Positions 17,013 through 25,426 of a DNA stretch of 64,000 nucleotides are shown piece after piece (the first letter of the stretch is position 1; the number at the start of each line of letters is the position of its first letter). The notes beneath the pieces were generated by a model. That model saw only the letters and a list, made by a program, of their open reading frames with translations, was not told the origin of the DNA and did not search any database. Position numbers and translations under genes: made by a program. Source of the DNA: CAWCHZ01 sp963795555 (GTDB lineage Bacteria > Actinomycetota > Thermoleophilia > Solirubrobacterales > Solirubrobacteraceae); assembly GCA_963795555.1 (NCBI GenBank), contig CAWCHZ010000002.1, positions 1,302,001-1,366,000 of the forward strand, written 5' to 3'.

Positions 17013-17041
17013 GTTCTATAAGACTAGAGCGATCTTGTCAA
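17013..17041 (-). promoter_or_regulatory. Promoter and possible operator of the UTRA operon
   Basis: On the minus strand TTGACA (17041-17036) is followed after 17 bases by TAGAAC (17018-17013), or after 15 bases by TATAGA. TCTA and TAGA form an imperfect inverted repeat overlapping the -10, where a GntR repressor could bind. It is AT-rich compared with its surroundings. Confidence 0.45.
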
Positions 17042-17127
17042 TGGACTTCTGCCCTGACAGAGGCGCCCTTACCTTCTGCGCGCCGTGTCTTAATCGACTG
17101 TCAACACGGCGCGCAGGAATCGGACGC

Positions 17128-18306
17128 TTACGCCGCCACTGACTGCGCTGGCGGCGCCGGTGGGGGCGCCGGCGGCGGCAACGGCCAGCGCCGCCACAGC
17201 GCGTAGTGGGCAATGATGATCGCGGCGATCCAGTTCAGGCCAGCAAGGCCGACCCAGAGCTCGACCGGCACCACGGTCCAATGCGCGTCGACCAGGTTGC
17301 CCAGGCCGCGCAGGCCGAAGAACAGCCCGAGCGTCACCGCGACGGCCGCCAGGATCACGGCCCCGGGGCCGCCGAAGCGAGCGACCCAGCCCTCCGTCAG
17401 CATAGTCGCGACGAAGATGCCGCCGATCGCGGTGCCGCAGACCGCGGCGATACGCGCGATCGACCAGTCAAAGACGCCCTTGAAGAGGAAGTAGGTGCCC
17501 CAGGCCAGCGCCAGCGTGAGGATGTTCTGGACGACCAGGCGTGGCACCGTGCCGCGGATGCCGGCGAACGGCATGCCGCGCAGCAGGATGAAGAGAATCG
17601 CCTGCCACATCGCCAGGCAGACGGCCCAGTCGACGATGTGCAACGGGTTGACGCCGGTGATCGGACCGCCCGGGTTGTGCAGGCCGATCAGGTGCTGGAT
17701 CGCCGGCCCCGCGGGCGGCGGGGGCAGCAGGAAGTTCCACTGCGTGAAGAGGTAGTAGGCGAGCAGCCCGACTCCCCAGGAGATGACGAGCGCGACGACG
17801 CCGCCGGCGCGACCGAGCGCCGCCAGCGGCAGGCGCTCGTTGACGAACGTCAGCTGGAGCATCGTCACGAAGATCAGCGCCGCCAGGGGCACCAGCCACG
17901 GGAAGCTAGTGAAGTGGCCCTTCATCAGGTTCGCCGGAAGCGCCTGGATGAACAGCCCGTGCAGGTCGCCCTTGCCGACGATTATCTGGGCGAGCATCAT
18001 CAGCAGGATCGCCACCACGCCGAGGAGGATGGTGTTGATGATCCCGCCGACCAGCGCCGAGGGACCATTGCCCGGCCATCCCTGCCACCAGACGGCGATC
18101 AAGATCAGCACCGGGAGCATGAACGTGGTCACCGGACCGACGGTCTGAACGGCGGTCTGCGCGCCGGGCAACAACCCGAGCAGCGCGAACACGCCACCCA
18201 CCCAAACGACGCCGGCGAGCCCGATGAGGGGCTGTCCGGGAGGCGACGGTGGACCCGCCGCTCCTTCACCTGCGGTTACAAGCCCTTCAGCTTCAACGGT
18301 GGACAC
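17128..18306 (-). CDS. Unknown multi-pass membrane protein
   Basis: 392-aa hydrophobic protein with roughly ten predicted membrane helices and a Pro/Ala-rich C-terminal tail. I do not recognise the family. Notable are a proline-rich loop with FTQWNFLLPPPPAGP in mid-protein and conserved-looking WQGWPGNGPSALVGG after the second helix. GTG at 18306 is preferred to an upstream GTG because GGGAGG lies about 8 bases before it. It is upstream of the UTRA operon on the same strand but separated by that operon's promoter. Permease or accessory membrane enzyme are both possible. Confidence 0.7.
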   Translation of the reverse strand: MSTVEAEGLVTAGEGAAGPPSPPGQPLIGLAGVVWVGGVFALLGLLPGAQTAVQTVGPVTTFMLPVLILIAVWWQGWPGNGPSALVGGIINTILLGVVAILLMMLAQIIVGKGDLHGLFIQALPANLMKGHFTSFPWLVPLAALIFVTMLQLTFVNERLPLAALGRAGGVVALVISWGVGLLAYYLFTQWNFLLPPPPAGPAIQHLIGLHNPGGPITGVNPLHIVDWAVCLAMWQAILFILLRGMPFAGIRGTVPRLVVQNILTLALAWGTYFLFKGVFDWSIARIAAVCGTAIGGIFVATMLTEGWVARFGGPGAVILAAVAVTLGLFFGLRGLGNLVDAHWTVVPVELWVGLAGLNWIAAIIIAHYALWRRWPLPPPAPPPAPPAQSVAA

Positions 18307-18480
18307 CCGACCAACCTCCCCCACTCGCCGTTGATCACACGTCTCGGTCGCGTCTCGGTCGCGTCGATCGCCACGTGCAGATCACACCCGAGCTGAACAG
18401 CTCTCGTGCCTGTCCGTCAGGCGGACCTGCGGTCGCAGCGGCGCAAGTGAACCTAGGCTCGGCCGCGGAGGGGAGTCAAC

Positions 18481-18520
18481 CCCTCGATAGGAGGTAATGG
18501 CCTGATCCCTCTATTGAGGG
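18481..18520. promoter_or_regulatory. Two palindromic boxes CCCTC-N4-GAGGG
   Basis: CCCTCTATTGAGGG at 18507-18520 is palindromic with one mismatch pair, and a weaker copy CCCTCGATAGGAGG starts at 18481, 26 bases upstream. They lie between the membrane-protein gene and the divergent SDR gene (289-base gap) and match the palindrome at 10787. The rest of the gap has only a short GTCTCGGTCGC duplication near 18345. Confidence 0.55.
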
Positions 18521-18595
18521 AGTGAGATCGCTAGGCAAGCTAGCGGCCATTGCTCCTTTCGGCTGCCATTATCGCTGATAGAGTGCCGCGCGCCA

Positions 18596-19378
18596 ATGCA
18601 GCCGACGGCGAGCACAGCAGCAGAGCCCGCGCTCGCCGGCCGAGTTGCGCTGGTGACGGGGGCCAGCAGTGGCATCGGCCGCGCCACCGCCCAGCTCTTC
18701 GCGCGCGAGGGCGCCCGTGTCGTCGCTGTCGCACGCAGCGTCGAGGGTGGGTCCGAGACGGTGCGCACGATCCAGGCGGCCGGTGGTGAAGCGATCTTCG
18801 TGCGCACGGACGTCACGCGCTCCGACGACCTGCGCGCGGCCGTCGCGGCGGCGCTCGACGCCTACGGCAAGCTCGACGTCGCGGTCAACAACGCCGGCGC
18901 GCAGGCCACCGCGGCACCGGTAGCCGACCAGACCGAAGAGGACTTCGACGCGATCATGGCGGTCAACCTGCGTGGGGTCTGGCTGTCGATGAAGCACGAG
19001 ATCCCGGCGATGCTAGCCGCCGGTGGCGGGGCGATCGTCAACGTCGCCTCGGTCGGAGGCGTCGTCGCGGCACCCGGGATCGCGCCGTACGTGGCCAGCA
19101 AGCACGCGGTGATCGGTCTCACCAAGGCCGCCGCGCTCGATTACGCGAACGCGGGCATCCGGATCAACGCGCTGGCTCCCGGGGCGACACGCACCGCGAT
19201 CTGGGAAGCCTGGCTGCCCACGCCCGAGGAGCAGGAGGCCGTCGCCAGCCTGGCGCCGCTGCGGCGCGTCGCCGAGCCCGAGGAGATCGCCCCCGCGGCG
19301 TTGTGGCTCTGCTCCCAGGCGTCGTCGTTCGTCACCGGAGCGACGATCGTCGTCGACGGCGGCTACTCGGTGCCCTGA
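18596..19378 (+). CDS. SDR-family oxidoreductase
   Basis: 260-aa classical short-chain dehydrogenase: TGASSGIG, NNAG, catalytic Ser in NVASVGG, YVASK for Tyr/Lys, and the C-terminal FVTGATIVVDGGY. It has all canonical motifs, unlike the SDR at 50-862. The ATG at 18596 is the first start and the fold begins 14 residues later. The two CCCTC-GAGGG boxes lie 75-115 bases upstream, which hints at common control with the flavin reductase gene at 10.6 kb. Substrate unknown. Confidence 0.9.
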   Translation: MQPTASTAAEPALAGRVALVTGASSGIGRATAQLFAREGARVVAVARSVEGGSETVRTIQAAGGEAIFVRTDVTRSDDLRAAVAAALDAYGKLDVAVNNAGAQATAAPVADQTEEDFDAIMAVNLRGVWLSMKHEIPAMLAAGGGAIVNVASVGGVVAAPGIAPYVASKHAVIGLTKAAALDYANAGIRINALAPGATRTAIWEAWLPTPEEQEAVASLAPLRRVAEPEEIAPAALWLCSQASSFVTGATIVVDGGYSVP

Positions 19379-19427
19379 GGCGCCGGGCGGGCGCGCAGCG
19401 CCGGGCGGGCGCATACTGAGGCGCCGG
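19375..19427. repeat. GC-rich duplications after the SDR stop
   Basis: CTGAGGCGCCGG, including the SDR stop, recurs 41 bases downstream, and GCGCCGGGCGGGCGC occurs twice 18 bases apart in between. Another duplicated gene end. It does not form a stop/start relay. Confidence 0.7.
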
Positions 19428-19474
19428 CCTCCCCTCCTGGCGACCGTCGAACGATGCCTGATACCGTGTCGTCC

Positions 19475-19843
19475 GTGGCGACGGCCAATCAGATGGTCCG
19501 CAAGGGACGCAACACGCCGCGGCGCAAGCCCAAGCGCCCGGCGCTCGACGGCGCGCCGATGAAGCGGGGCGTCTGCATCCGCGTGTACACCACCACGCCG
19601 CGCAAGCCGAACTCGGCGCTGCGCAAGGTCGCGCGCATCAGGCTGACCAACGGCCGCGAGGTCACGGCGGCGATCCCCGGCGAGGGCCACAACCTGCAGG
19701 AGCACTCGGTCGTGCTCGTGCGCGGGGCCGACATCCGCGATCTCGGCGGCATCAGCTACAAGGTCGTGCGCGGCGTGCTCGACGCCTCGGGCGTATCCGG
19801 GCGCAAGCAGGCGCGCTCGCGCTACGGCACCAAGCGCGGCTAG
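19475..19843 (+). CDS. rpsL: Ribosomal protein S12 homologue outside the str operon
   Basis: 122-aa S12 protein, aligning without gaps to E. coli and M. tuberculosis S12 through KRGVC, RVYTTTP, KPNSALRKVARIRLTNG and IPGEGHNLQEHSVVLVRG. At position 43 it has Arg (TTTPRKPNSA), and in the 85-94 loop GGRVKDLPGVR becomes GADIRDLGGIS, giving Arg at 88, Gly at 91, Asp at 86 and Ser at 94. Arg at 43 or 88 is the classical streptomycin-resistance change. Asp89 is kept. GTG 19475 matches the normal S12 start; ATG 19454 would add 7 residues. No rpsG, fusA or tuf is adjacent, so it is probably a second copy. Confidence 0.92.
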   Translation: MATANQMVRKGRNTPRRKPKRPALDGAPMKRGVCIRVYTTTPRKPNSALRKVARIRLTNGREVTAAIPGEGHNLQEHSVVLVRGADIRDLGGISYKVVRGVLDASGVSGRKQARSRYGTKRG

Positions 19844-19960
19844 CGGCCTGCGCGCCACAGCGACCGCCCTCGGCCCACGCTCGCCTCGGACTCGGTGCCG
19901 CGGCCTCGCACCGCCGGCCGGCGCGACCGATCTGCCAAGCTCTAGGCGAGAGAGGCATTC

Positions 19961-21691
19961 GTGGTCCTGCTGATCGTCTTCGCGCTGATCGCTGGAGCGG
20001 CAACCGCCATCTCGCCCTGCGTGCTGCCCGTGCTGCCGCTGGCGCTGTCGGCCGGCGTGACGGGCGGCAGGCGCCGCCCACTCGGCGTCGTCTGCGGCCT
20101 TGCGCTCTCGTTCACGTTCGCAACGGTGGCGCTGGTCTACGTGATCTCGGCGCTGGGACTGCCCAACGGGCTGCTGCGCACGCTGGCGATCGCGACGCTG
20201 ATCGTCTTCGGCCTGGCGCTCATCGTCGCGCCGCTGGGCGCGCGCCTGGAGGCGCTGCTCGGCCGGCTGGCGCCGCGACCGGCGCAGCGCGCCGGTGCCG
20301 GCTTCGGCTCGGGAATGGTGGTCGGGATCGGCCTGGGCTTCGTCTACGCGCCCTGCGCCGGCCCGATCCTTGCCGGCGTGATCACGGCCTCCGCGTCCCA
20401 GTCGTTCATGGCCGGCCGGCTGGCCGTCGCGCTTGCCTACGGCCTCGGCTCAGCGGTGACCCTCTACCTCCTGCTGTTGGGCGGCCGCCGGCTGACGTCG
20501 CGGCTTGCGCGCCGCAGCGTGCGCTTCCAGGCCGTGATGGGCGCCCTGATGGTCGCGGTGGCGCTGGCGATGCTCGGCAACTACGACCTCCGCTTCGAGA
20601 CGGCGATTGCCAGCGACCTGCCGGCGGTGCTCGTCAACCCCACGCACAGCCTCGAGACCAGCGCCAGCGCCACGCGGGCGTTGGCCGCGCTGCGCGGGCA
20701 CGCGGCGCGGGCCGCCGGCGGGGTGCGCCAGGCAGCGGCCGGCGAGCAGCTGCCAGTGCTCGGGCTGGCGCCCGAGTTCGTCGGCACGCAGCGCTGGTTC
20801 AACACGCCCGGCGGTCGCCCACTGACGATCGCCGGCCTGCGCGGGCATGTCGTGCTGATCGACTTCTGGACCTACAGCTGCATCAACTGCATCCGCACGC
20901 TCCCCTATCTGAAGGCCTGGGACGCGCGCTACCGCAGCAAGGGGCTGGTGATCGTCGGTGTCCACACGCCGGAGTTCCCGTTCGAGCACTCGGCGGCCAA
21001 CGTCGCCGAGGCGATCCGACTCAACGGCCTGCGCTACCCGGTCGTGCAGGACAACGGCTATGCGACCTGGAACGCGTACGGGAACGCGTACTGGCCGGCG
21101 GAGTACCTGATCGACGGGCAGGGGCGGGTGCGCCTGGTGGACTTCGGCGAGGGCGGCTATGCAGTCAAGGAGCGGGCGATCCGCCAGCTGTTGACCGACG
21201 CTGGCGCGACCGGGCTGGGCAGACCGACCCATCCGCGTGCCGAGCAGCCCTCCAATGCGCTCGTCACGCCGGAGTCCTACCTCGGCGCCGCGCGCGCCGA
21301 GCGCTTCACCAACGGGCTGATAACCGCCGGTGTGCACGACTACGGCAGCGCGTCGTCGTCACCGCCGCACGAGCGGCTGCGCTACGAGGGCCGCTGGAGC
21401 ATCGCGCTGGACGGCGCGACGGCGCTGGACGGCGCGCGCCTGCAGCTGGACTTCCTCGCGCGTCGCGTCTTCCTGGTGCTCGGCTCGCCGGATCACCCCC
21501 GAACGCTGCGCGTCCTGCTCGACGGCTATCCGATCCCCGCGTCGCTGAGCGGCCGCGACGTGCATGGCGCGGTGGCGACGATCTCATTCCAGCGCCTCTA
21601 CCGCCTGGTCGACCTGCCCCGCGTCGAACGTCACGTGCTGACGATCGAGCCCGCCCCCGGCATCACCGGCTACGCGTTCACGTTCGGGTGA
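19961..21691 (+). CDS. dipZ: DipZ-like CcdA-thioredoxin fusion protein
   Basis: 576-aa membrane thiol-disulfide protein. Residues 1-220 form the CcdA/DsbD transmembrane unit with the two proline-flanked cysteines ISPC (Cys20) and YAPC. A thioredoxin-like domain (about 270-410) has WTYSCINC (Cys307, Cys310). A C-terminal beta-rich domain (about 430-576) resembles the carbohydrate-binding-like domain of mycobacterial DipZ. It carries reductant from cytosol to extracytoplasmic thioredoxin substrates. GTG 19961 has GAGAGAGG 5 bases upstream. The 3' end overlaps the convergent regulator gene by 22 bases. Confidence 0.9.
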   Translation: MVLLIVFALIAGAATAISPCVLPVLPLALSAGVTGGRRRPLGVVCGLALSFTFATVALVYVISALGLPNGLLRTLAIATLIVFGLALIVAPLGARLEALLGRLAPRPAQRAGAGFGSGMVVGIGLGFVYAPCAGPILAGVITASASQSFMAGRLAVALAYGLGSAVTLYLLLLGGRRLTSRLARRSVRFQAVMGALMVAVALAMLGNYDLRFETAIASDLPAVLVNPTHSLETSASATRALAALRGHAARAAGGVRQAAAGEQLPVLGLAPEFVGTQRWFNTPGGRPLTIAGLRGHVVLIDFWTYSCINCIRTLPYLKAWDARYRSKGLVIVGVHTPEFPFEHSAANVAEAIRLNGLRYPVVQDNGYATWNAYGNAYWPAEYLIDGQGRVRLVDFGEGGYAVKERAIRQLLTDAGATGLGRPTHPRAEQPSNALVTPESYLGAARAERFTNGLITAGVHDYGSASSSPPHERLRYEGRWSIALDGATALDGARLQLDFLARRVFLVLGSPDHPRTLRVLLDGYPIPASLSGRDVHGAVATISFQRLYRLVDLPRVERHVLTIEPAPGITGYAFTFG

Positions 21692-22341
21692 GCGACCGCA
21701 GGACCCGCGCCCGGCGCCACGGTGCTGGCCCCGCGAGCCTTCTCCTGGGCGCCATCGGGTGACGCATCGGGCGCGGGCGCAAAGAGCATCATCACCACGT
21801 TGGCTGGCCTGCGGGTCGCGCGCGCATCGGCGGCGAGACGCGCCAGGCTGTCGGCCTCGATCTGGCGCGTTTTCGCGCGCAGGGCGTTGAGCCTGGCGGC
21901 CAGCGCCTCCCAAGCGATCTCATCGAGAGTCGCGGAAGCTCTGCTGACATGCACATCGGGGACGTTGAAGCAACCGCTTGTCACAGCGGCATTGACATGC
22001 GTGCCGATTTCGCCGATATGTGCGGCGATGGCAGCGCGCTTTGTGATGCTTGGCAGGCTGTTCCATTTCTCGACGGTAATCAAAGGCCGCCTTATTGCGC
22101 TGTAGTAATGCTCCACCGCCCCCCGGCGAGGGACCTCTCGGACCAGCTCAGTGAAACCGAGCTCGTGGAGGACCCGCATGTGGTAGCTGATGGTGCCAAG
22201 CGCCACCTCGTAGCCCATCAGCTCGACGATCTCGTTCGGACTCGCAATCCGTCGCTCCAGGATGCCCAGGAGCTTGATGCGCAGCGGATGCCCGAGCATC
22301 TTGGCGATTCGAGGGTCCGTTATGTCATGAAACTGCTGCAA
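21670..22341 (-). CDS. Winged-helix (ArsR-like) regulator, copy 1
   Basis: 223-aa protein with an ArsR/HTH_20-type winged helix at about 8-90 (HPLRIKLLGILERR, GTISYHMRVLHELGF, VPRRGAVEHYYS). The C-terminal half is a helical region shared with the next gene, then a low-complexity tail. TTG start at 22341 with AGGAGGTGA just upstream; starting here gives the same N-terminal length as the paralogue. No metal-binding cysteines typical of ArsR sensors are seen. Effector unknown. Confidence 0.8.
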   Translation of the reverse strand: MQQFHDITDPRIAKMLGHPLRIKLLGILERRIASPNEIVELMGYEVALGTISYHMRVLHELGFTELVREVPRRGAVEHYYSAIRRPLITVEKWNSLPSITKRAAIAAHIGEIGTHVNAAVTSGCFNVPDVHVSRASATLDEIAWEALAARLNALRAKTRQIEADSLARLAADARATRRPANVVMMLFAPAPDASPDGAQEKARGASTVAPGAGPAVAHPNVNA

Positions 22342-22416
22342 ATCACCTCCTTTGGCAAGACAGCTTGCTTCGCGTCCCAGCTACGCTGCCGTACCCACAG
22401 ACGGTGGTCCGCATCG

Positions 22417-23052
22417 CTAGTCGTAGGAATCTCGAAACGGTTGGCCGGTGGCCAGGCCCGCCTTAGCGGTCGCCAGAGACACTGCGCCCGGCGCGGGGAA
22501 CAGCATCAGGATCAAGTTCGCCGATCGTCCAGGTCGACCGTCCGTCTGGGCCAGGCGGGCGAGGCTGTCCGCTTCCAGCTGACCTATCTCGTCGCGCAGA
22601 GCCTCGAACTCCTCGCCTAAGGCTGCCCAACCGGCCTCGTCTAGGACGAGCTCACTCCGACTCGAGTGGGCATCTCCCATGTCAAAGCCGCCGGTAGCGA
22701 CCGCCGCATTTACACGGTCGCCGATGTGACCAAGGTGTGCGCTGGCGCTCGCATACCTCGCGATCTCCGGGAGAGCGGCCCATGCCTCGTTTGCGATGGT
22801 CGCCTGTTCGACGACGGAGTACCAGTGCTCCACCGCGCCGCGTCGAGGGACTTCCTTGACTAGCGTGATCAAGCCCAACCGGCGCAGGGCGCGCACGTGA
22901 TGGCTCACGGTCGCAAGATCGACACTGAGCTCGTCAGCCAACATCGTTGGGCTCAGCACGCGTCCTTCGAGCCGCCCCAGTATGCGGACCCGGAGCGGGT
23001 GGGCGAGCATCTTCGCGATGCGAGGATCGGTGATGTCGTTGAACGGCCTCAT
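22417..23052 (-). CDS. Winged-helix (ArsR-like) regulator, copy 2
   Basis: 211-aa paralogue of the preceding gene with the same architecture: FNDITDPRIAKMLAHPLRVRILGRL, LATVSHHVRALRRLGL, VPRRGAVEHWYS, then a shared helical C-terminal half (QLEADSLARLAQ). The ATG at 23052 is chosen because it aligns with the start of copy 1; an upstream GTG at 23070 is possible. The two genes look like a tandem duplication that has diverged to about half identity by eye. Confidence 0.8.
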   Translation of the reverse strand: MRPFNDITDPRIAKMLAHPLRVRILGRLEGRVLSPTMLADELSVDLATVSHHVRALRRLGLITLVKEVPRRGAVEHWYSVVEQATIANEAWAALPEIARYASASAHLGHIGDRVNAAVATGGFDMGDAHSSRSELVLDEAGWAALGEEFEALRDEIGQLEADSLARLAQTDGRPGRSANLILMLFPAPGAVSLATAKAGLATGQPFRDSYD

Positions 23053-23278
23053 TGTCGTGCCGGCGAGCACCAGGAGCCCCCGCCCTCTCGGTGTCTCGTC
23101 AGAAGCGCCTTATAGCACTGCCGTGTGCTCATTATGCGCAAGCGTTGCAATGTATTAGAGGGGTCGGATCGTTCGGGGATGCACGGCGCCTGCGCGACAA
23201 GCAGGTGCGCCCCGTAGAAGCTTGTGCGGGTGGCTTTTCGGCTCTTAGCGCGAAGCAATGCGCGACCAGAGCCTAATA

Positions 23279-23294
23279 CTGAAACGATTTTCAG
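23279..23294. promoter_or_regulatory. Palindrome CTGAAA-CGAT-TTTCAG
   Basis: A perfect 6-bp inverted repeat with a 4-base centre, 22 bases before the start of the broken methyltransferase gene, in an AT-richer patch. It resembles, but is one base shorter than, the Zur-type box TGAAAATGATTTTCA. It is probably an operator of the former gene. Confidence 0.4.
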
Positions 23295-23316
23295 CGTGCG
23301 GCGATCTTTGCCTGCC

Positions 23317-23632
23317 ATGGCCACAATGCACGAGGCTGCGAGGGGCGCCCACTCAGCGCTAGCGGCCTACGAGGGCATGGCTCCGTTCTACGACCAGTTC
23401 ATGGAGGACTACGAGTACGAGCGGTGGCTGGCATGCATCGAGGGCCTGGCACCCGCACACGGCATGCGGGGCCGCCGACTGCTGGACGTCGGCTGTGGCA
23501 CGGGCAAGAGCTTCGCGCCTCTGCCAACAGACGCGCGGCGCCCAGCTACATGCCGAGGCCGATGAAGACCTGCATCTGAAGGTTCTCTTCATCGCCCGCC
23601 GAGCGCAGCCGTACGGCCATGCACCACGCTAG
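23317..23632 (+). pseudogene. Methyltransferase remnant with internal deletion
   Basis: From ATG 23317 the reading frame gives the N-terminus of a class I SAM methyltransferase (YEGMAPFYDQFMEDYEYERW and motif I LLDVGCGTGKSF, about 1-70). It then leaves the family and stops at 23563-23565. In another frame just downstream, up to TAG 23630-23632, I read AEADEDLHLKVLFIARRA, which resembles the C-terminal strand and tail of such enzymes. The simplest reading is one gene that lost its middle by an out-of-frame deletion. The C-terminal assignment is an inference. Confidence 0.65.
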
Positions 23633-23647
23633 GAGGTGATTCCCGCT

Positions 23648-23671
23648 ATGCGTTTGATCATGGGCAGCTGA
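23648..23671 (+). other. Seven-codon ORF with a perfect Shine-Dalgarno
   Basis: AGGAGGTGA at 23631-23639 precedes ATG 23648, which encodes MRLIMGS and stops at 23669-23671. The TGA overlaps the next ATG (TGATG). It looks like a leader or relay peptide, or the start of a gene truncated with the methyltransferase. Confidence 0.35.
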
Positions 23672-23808
23672 TGGCTCGGGAGCTGCGCGGGCAAGCCCCT
23701 TTTGTGGCCGGCCCGCGCAGCGATGCCGAGCCGCGTGGGCCGGCTGGCGCGGCGCAGCGCTCTGCCAGCCCAGCTGGCCGGGCACTCGTGGCGCAGCGCC
23801 GCCGCTAG
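23671..23808 (+). other. Possible 45-aa small ORF
   Basis: Linked by TGATG to the seven-codon ORF. The product would be a basic Arg/Ala/Pro-rich peptide with no recognisable motif, ending at TAG 23806-23808 across the convergent exporter stop. Such frames arise easily in GC-rich DNA, so confidence is low. Confidence 0.2.
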
Positions 23809-25346
23809 CTCAGCTCGACCTCGACCCCCACGGGGACCGGCTCGATGATCCCAGAAGACGCCTCGGCCGCCTTCGGTTGCCCGGCGACGGCGGGCGCGGG
23901 TGCCTGCTCTGCCGCTACCCCGCCCACCCCGCGCAGGCCCAGCAGCGTGACGATCACGCCGCCGGCGACGGAGGCGGCGCCGATCAGGAAGGCGAGGTGA
24001 TAGCCCGAGGTCAGGGCACTTGCGTTGGGCGGCCCGAGCCCCGCCAGCGCCTTCGTCCGATCCGCGGCGAGCGTGCCGAGGATCGCCAGGCCCAGCGCGC
24101 CGGAGACCTGGATCGAGACGTTGACGATCGCCGAGCCCAGGCCCGCATCGCTCAGCGGGACATCCGCCATGCCGATCGTCAGCAGCGGCATGAACGAGGT
24201 GCCCGCCCCGAGCCCCATCACCGCGAAGGCGATGAGCAGCAGCGGGAAGTAGCTCGTGTGCGTGCCGGCCTGAGAGAGCACGAGCAGGCCGGCGATCACG
24301 CCGACCAGGCCGGCCAGTAGCACGCGGCGGGGGCCGAAGCGCCCGACCAGCTTGGCGCTGACGCCGAGCGAGAGCGCGCCGATGCACAGCGTCGTTGGCA
24401 GGAACGCCAGCCCGGTGCGCAGCGCGCTGTAGCCAAGCACTCGCTCGAGGTACAGCGCGCCGAGGAAGAACGTCGAGAACATCCCGGTGATGACCAGCCC
24501 GCGCACCACGCTGGAGACGGTCAGGCTGCGCAGTCGCAGGATCCGCAGCGGCATGATCGGGTTCGCCAGGCGCGCCTCGAGCGCCAGGAAGCCGGCCATC
24601 AGGGCCAGCGCCAGGCCGCCGAAGCCGAGCGTGTGCGCCGAGCCCCAGCCATAGCGGGTCGCCTCGACGATCGCGTAGACGCCCACCATCATCGCCACCG
24701 TCACGAGCACCGAGCCAACCACGTCGACGCCGTGACCGAGGCCCAGTCCCTCCTTGTCGTCGATCAGCGCGGCGCCGAGCGCGATCGTCAGCGCCCCGAT
24801 CGGCAGGTTGATGAAGAAGATCCAGTGCCAGCTGATCGCCTGCGTCAATACGCCGCCGGCCAGCAGCCCGATCGAGCCGCCGGCGACGGCGACGAACATG
24901 AACGCGCTCATCGCCTTGGCCTGGTCGGCGGCGCCGGGAAACTCGGTGACGATGATCGCCAGGATCACCGATGCCGACATCGCGCCGCCGGCGCCCTGCA
25001 GGAAGCGGGCCGCGATCAGCATCCCCTGGCTGCCGGCGAAGCCGCACAGCGCCGAGGCGGCGGTGAACAGGACCAGGCCAGCGAGGAATACGCGCTTGCG
25101 CCCGAGGAGGTCGCCGAGGCGGCCGGCGAGCAGCAGGAAGCTGCCGAACGTGATCAGGAATGCGTTGACGACCCAGGTCAGGTTGGCCTGGGTGAAGTGC
25201 AGGTCGCGCTGGATCGACGGCAACGCGACGTTGACGATCGTCGAGTCGAGCACGATCATCAGCTGCCCGAGGCAGACGACGAGCAGCGCGATCCACCGGC
25301 GACTATCGGCGTGGGCAGCGGATTGGGTGCTGGTGGCGGTGCTCAT
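23805..25346 (-). CDS. MFS multidrug exporter, DHA2 (EmrB/QacA) family
   Basis: 513-aa protein with 14 predicted membrane helices. The DHA2 hallmarks are LDSTIVNVALPSIQRDL in helix 1 (motif D1), GRLGDLLGRKRVF (motif A) and the motif-C-like GGAMSASVILAIIVTEFPG region. The C-terminus is a polar Ala/Pro-rich tail. It probably expels hydrophobic drugs by proton antiport. A MarR gene is divergent 95 bases away, the usual pairing of such pumps with a drug-responsive repressor. Confidence 0.9.
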   Translation of the reverse strand: MSTATSTQSAAHADSRRWIALLVVCLGQLMIVLDSTIVNVALPSIQRDLHFTQANLTWVVNAFLITFGSFLLLAGRLGDLLGRKRVFLAGLVLFTAASALCGFAGSQGMLIAARFLQGAGGAMSASVILAIIVTEFPGAADQAKAMSAFMFVAVAGGSIGLLAGGVLTQAISWHWIFFINLPIGALTIALGAALIDDKEGLGLGHGVDVVGSVLVTVAMMVGVYAIVEATRYGWGSAHTLGFGGLALALMAGFLALEARLANPIMPLRILRLRSLTVSSVVRGLVITGMFSTFFLGALYLERVLGYSALRTGLAFLPTTLCIGALSLGVSAKLVGRFGPRRVLLAGLVGVIAGLLVLSQAGTHTSYFPLLLIAFAVMGLGAGTSFMPLLTIGMADVPLSDAGLGSAIVNVSIQVSGALGLAILGTLAADRTKALAGLGPPNASALTSGYHLAFLIGAASVAGGVIVTLLGLRGVGGVAAEQAPAPAVAGQPKAAEASSGIIEPVPVGVEVELS

Positions 25347-25426
25347 CAGGGGTCCCGGGGCGCTGCCCGGCCGAGGATCGTCACTCTAACAAGGATGATC
25401 CCCTTCCGCTAGATGGTGCCCAATGC

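Noticed and set aside
23279..23294. A true Zur box
   Set aside because: It is one base shorter than the 7-1-7 Zur consensus and lies far from the zinc genes, so I list it only as an unnamed palindrome.
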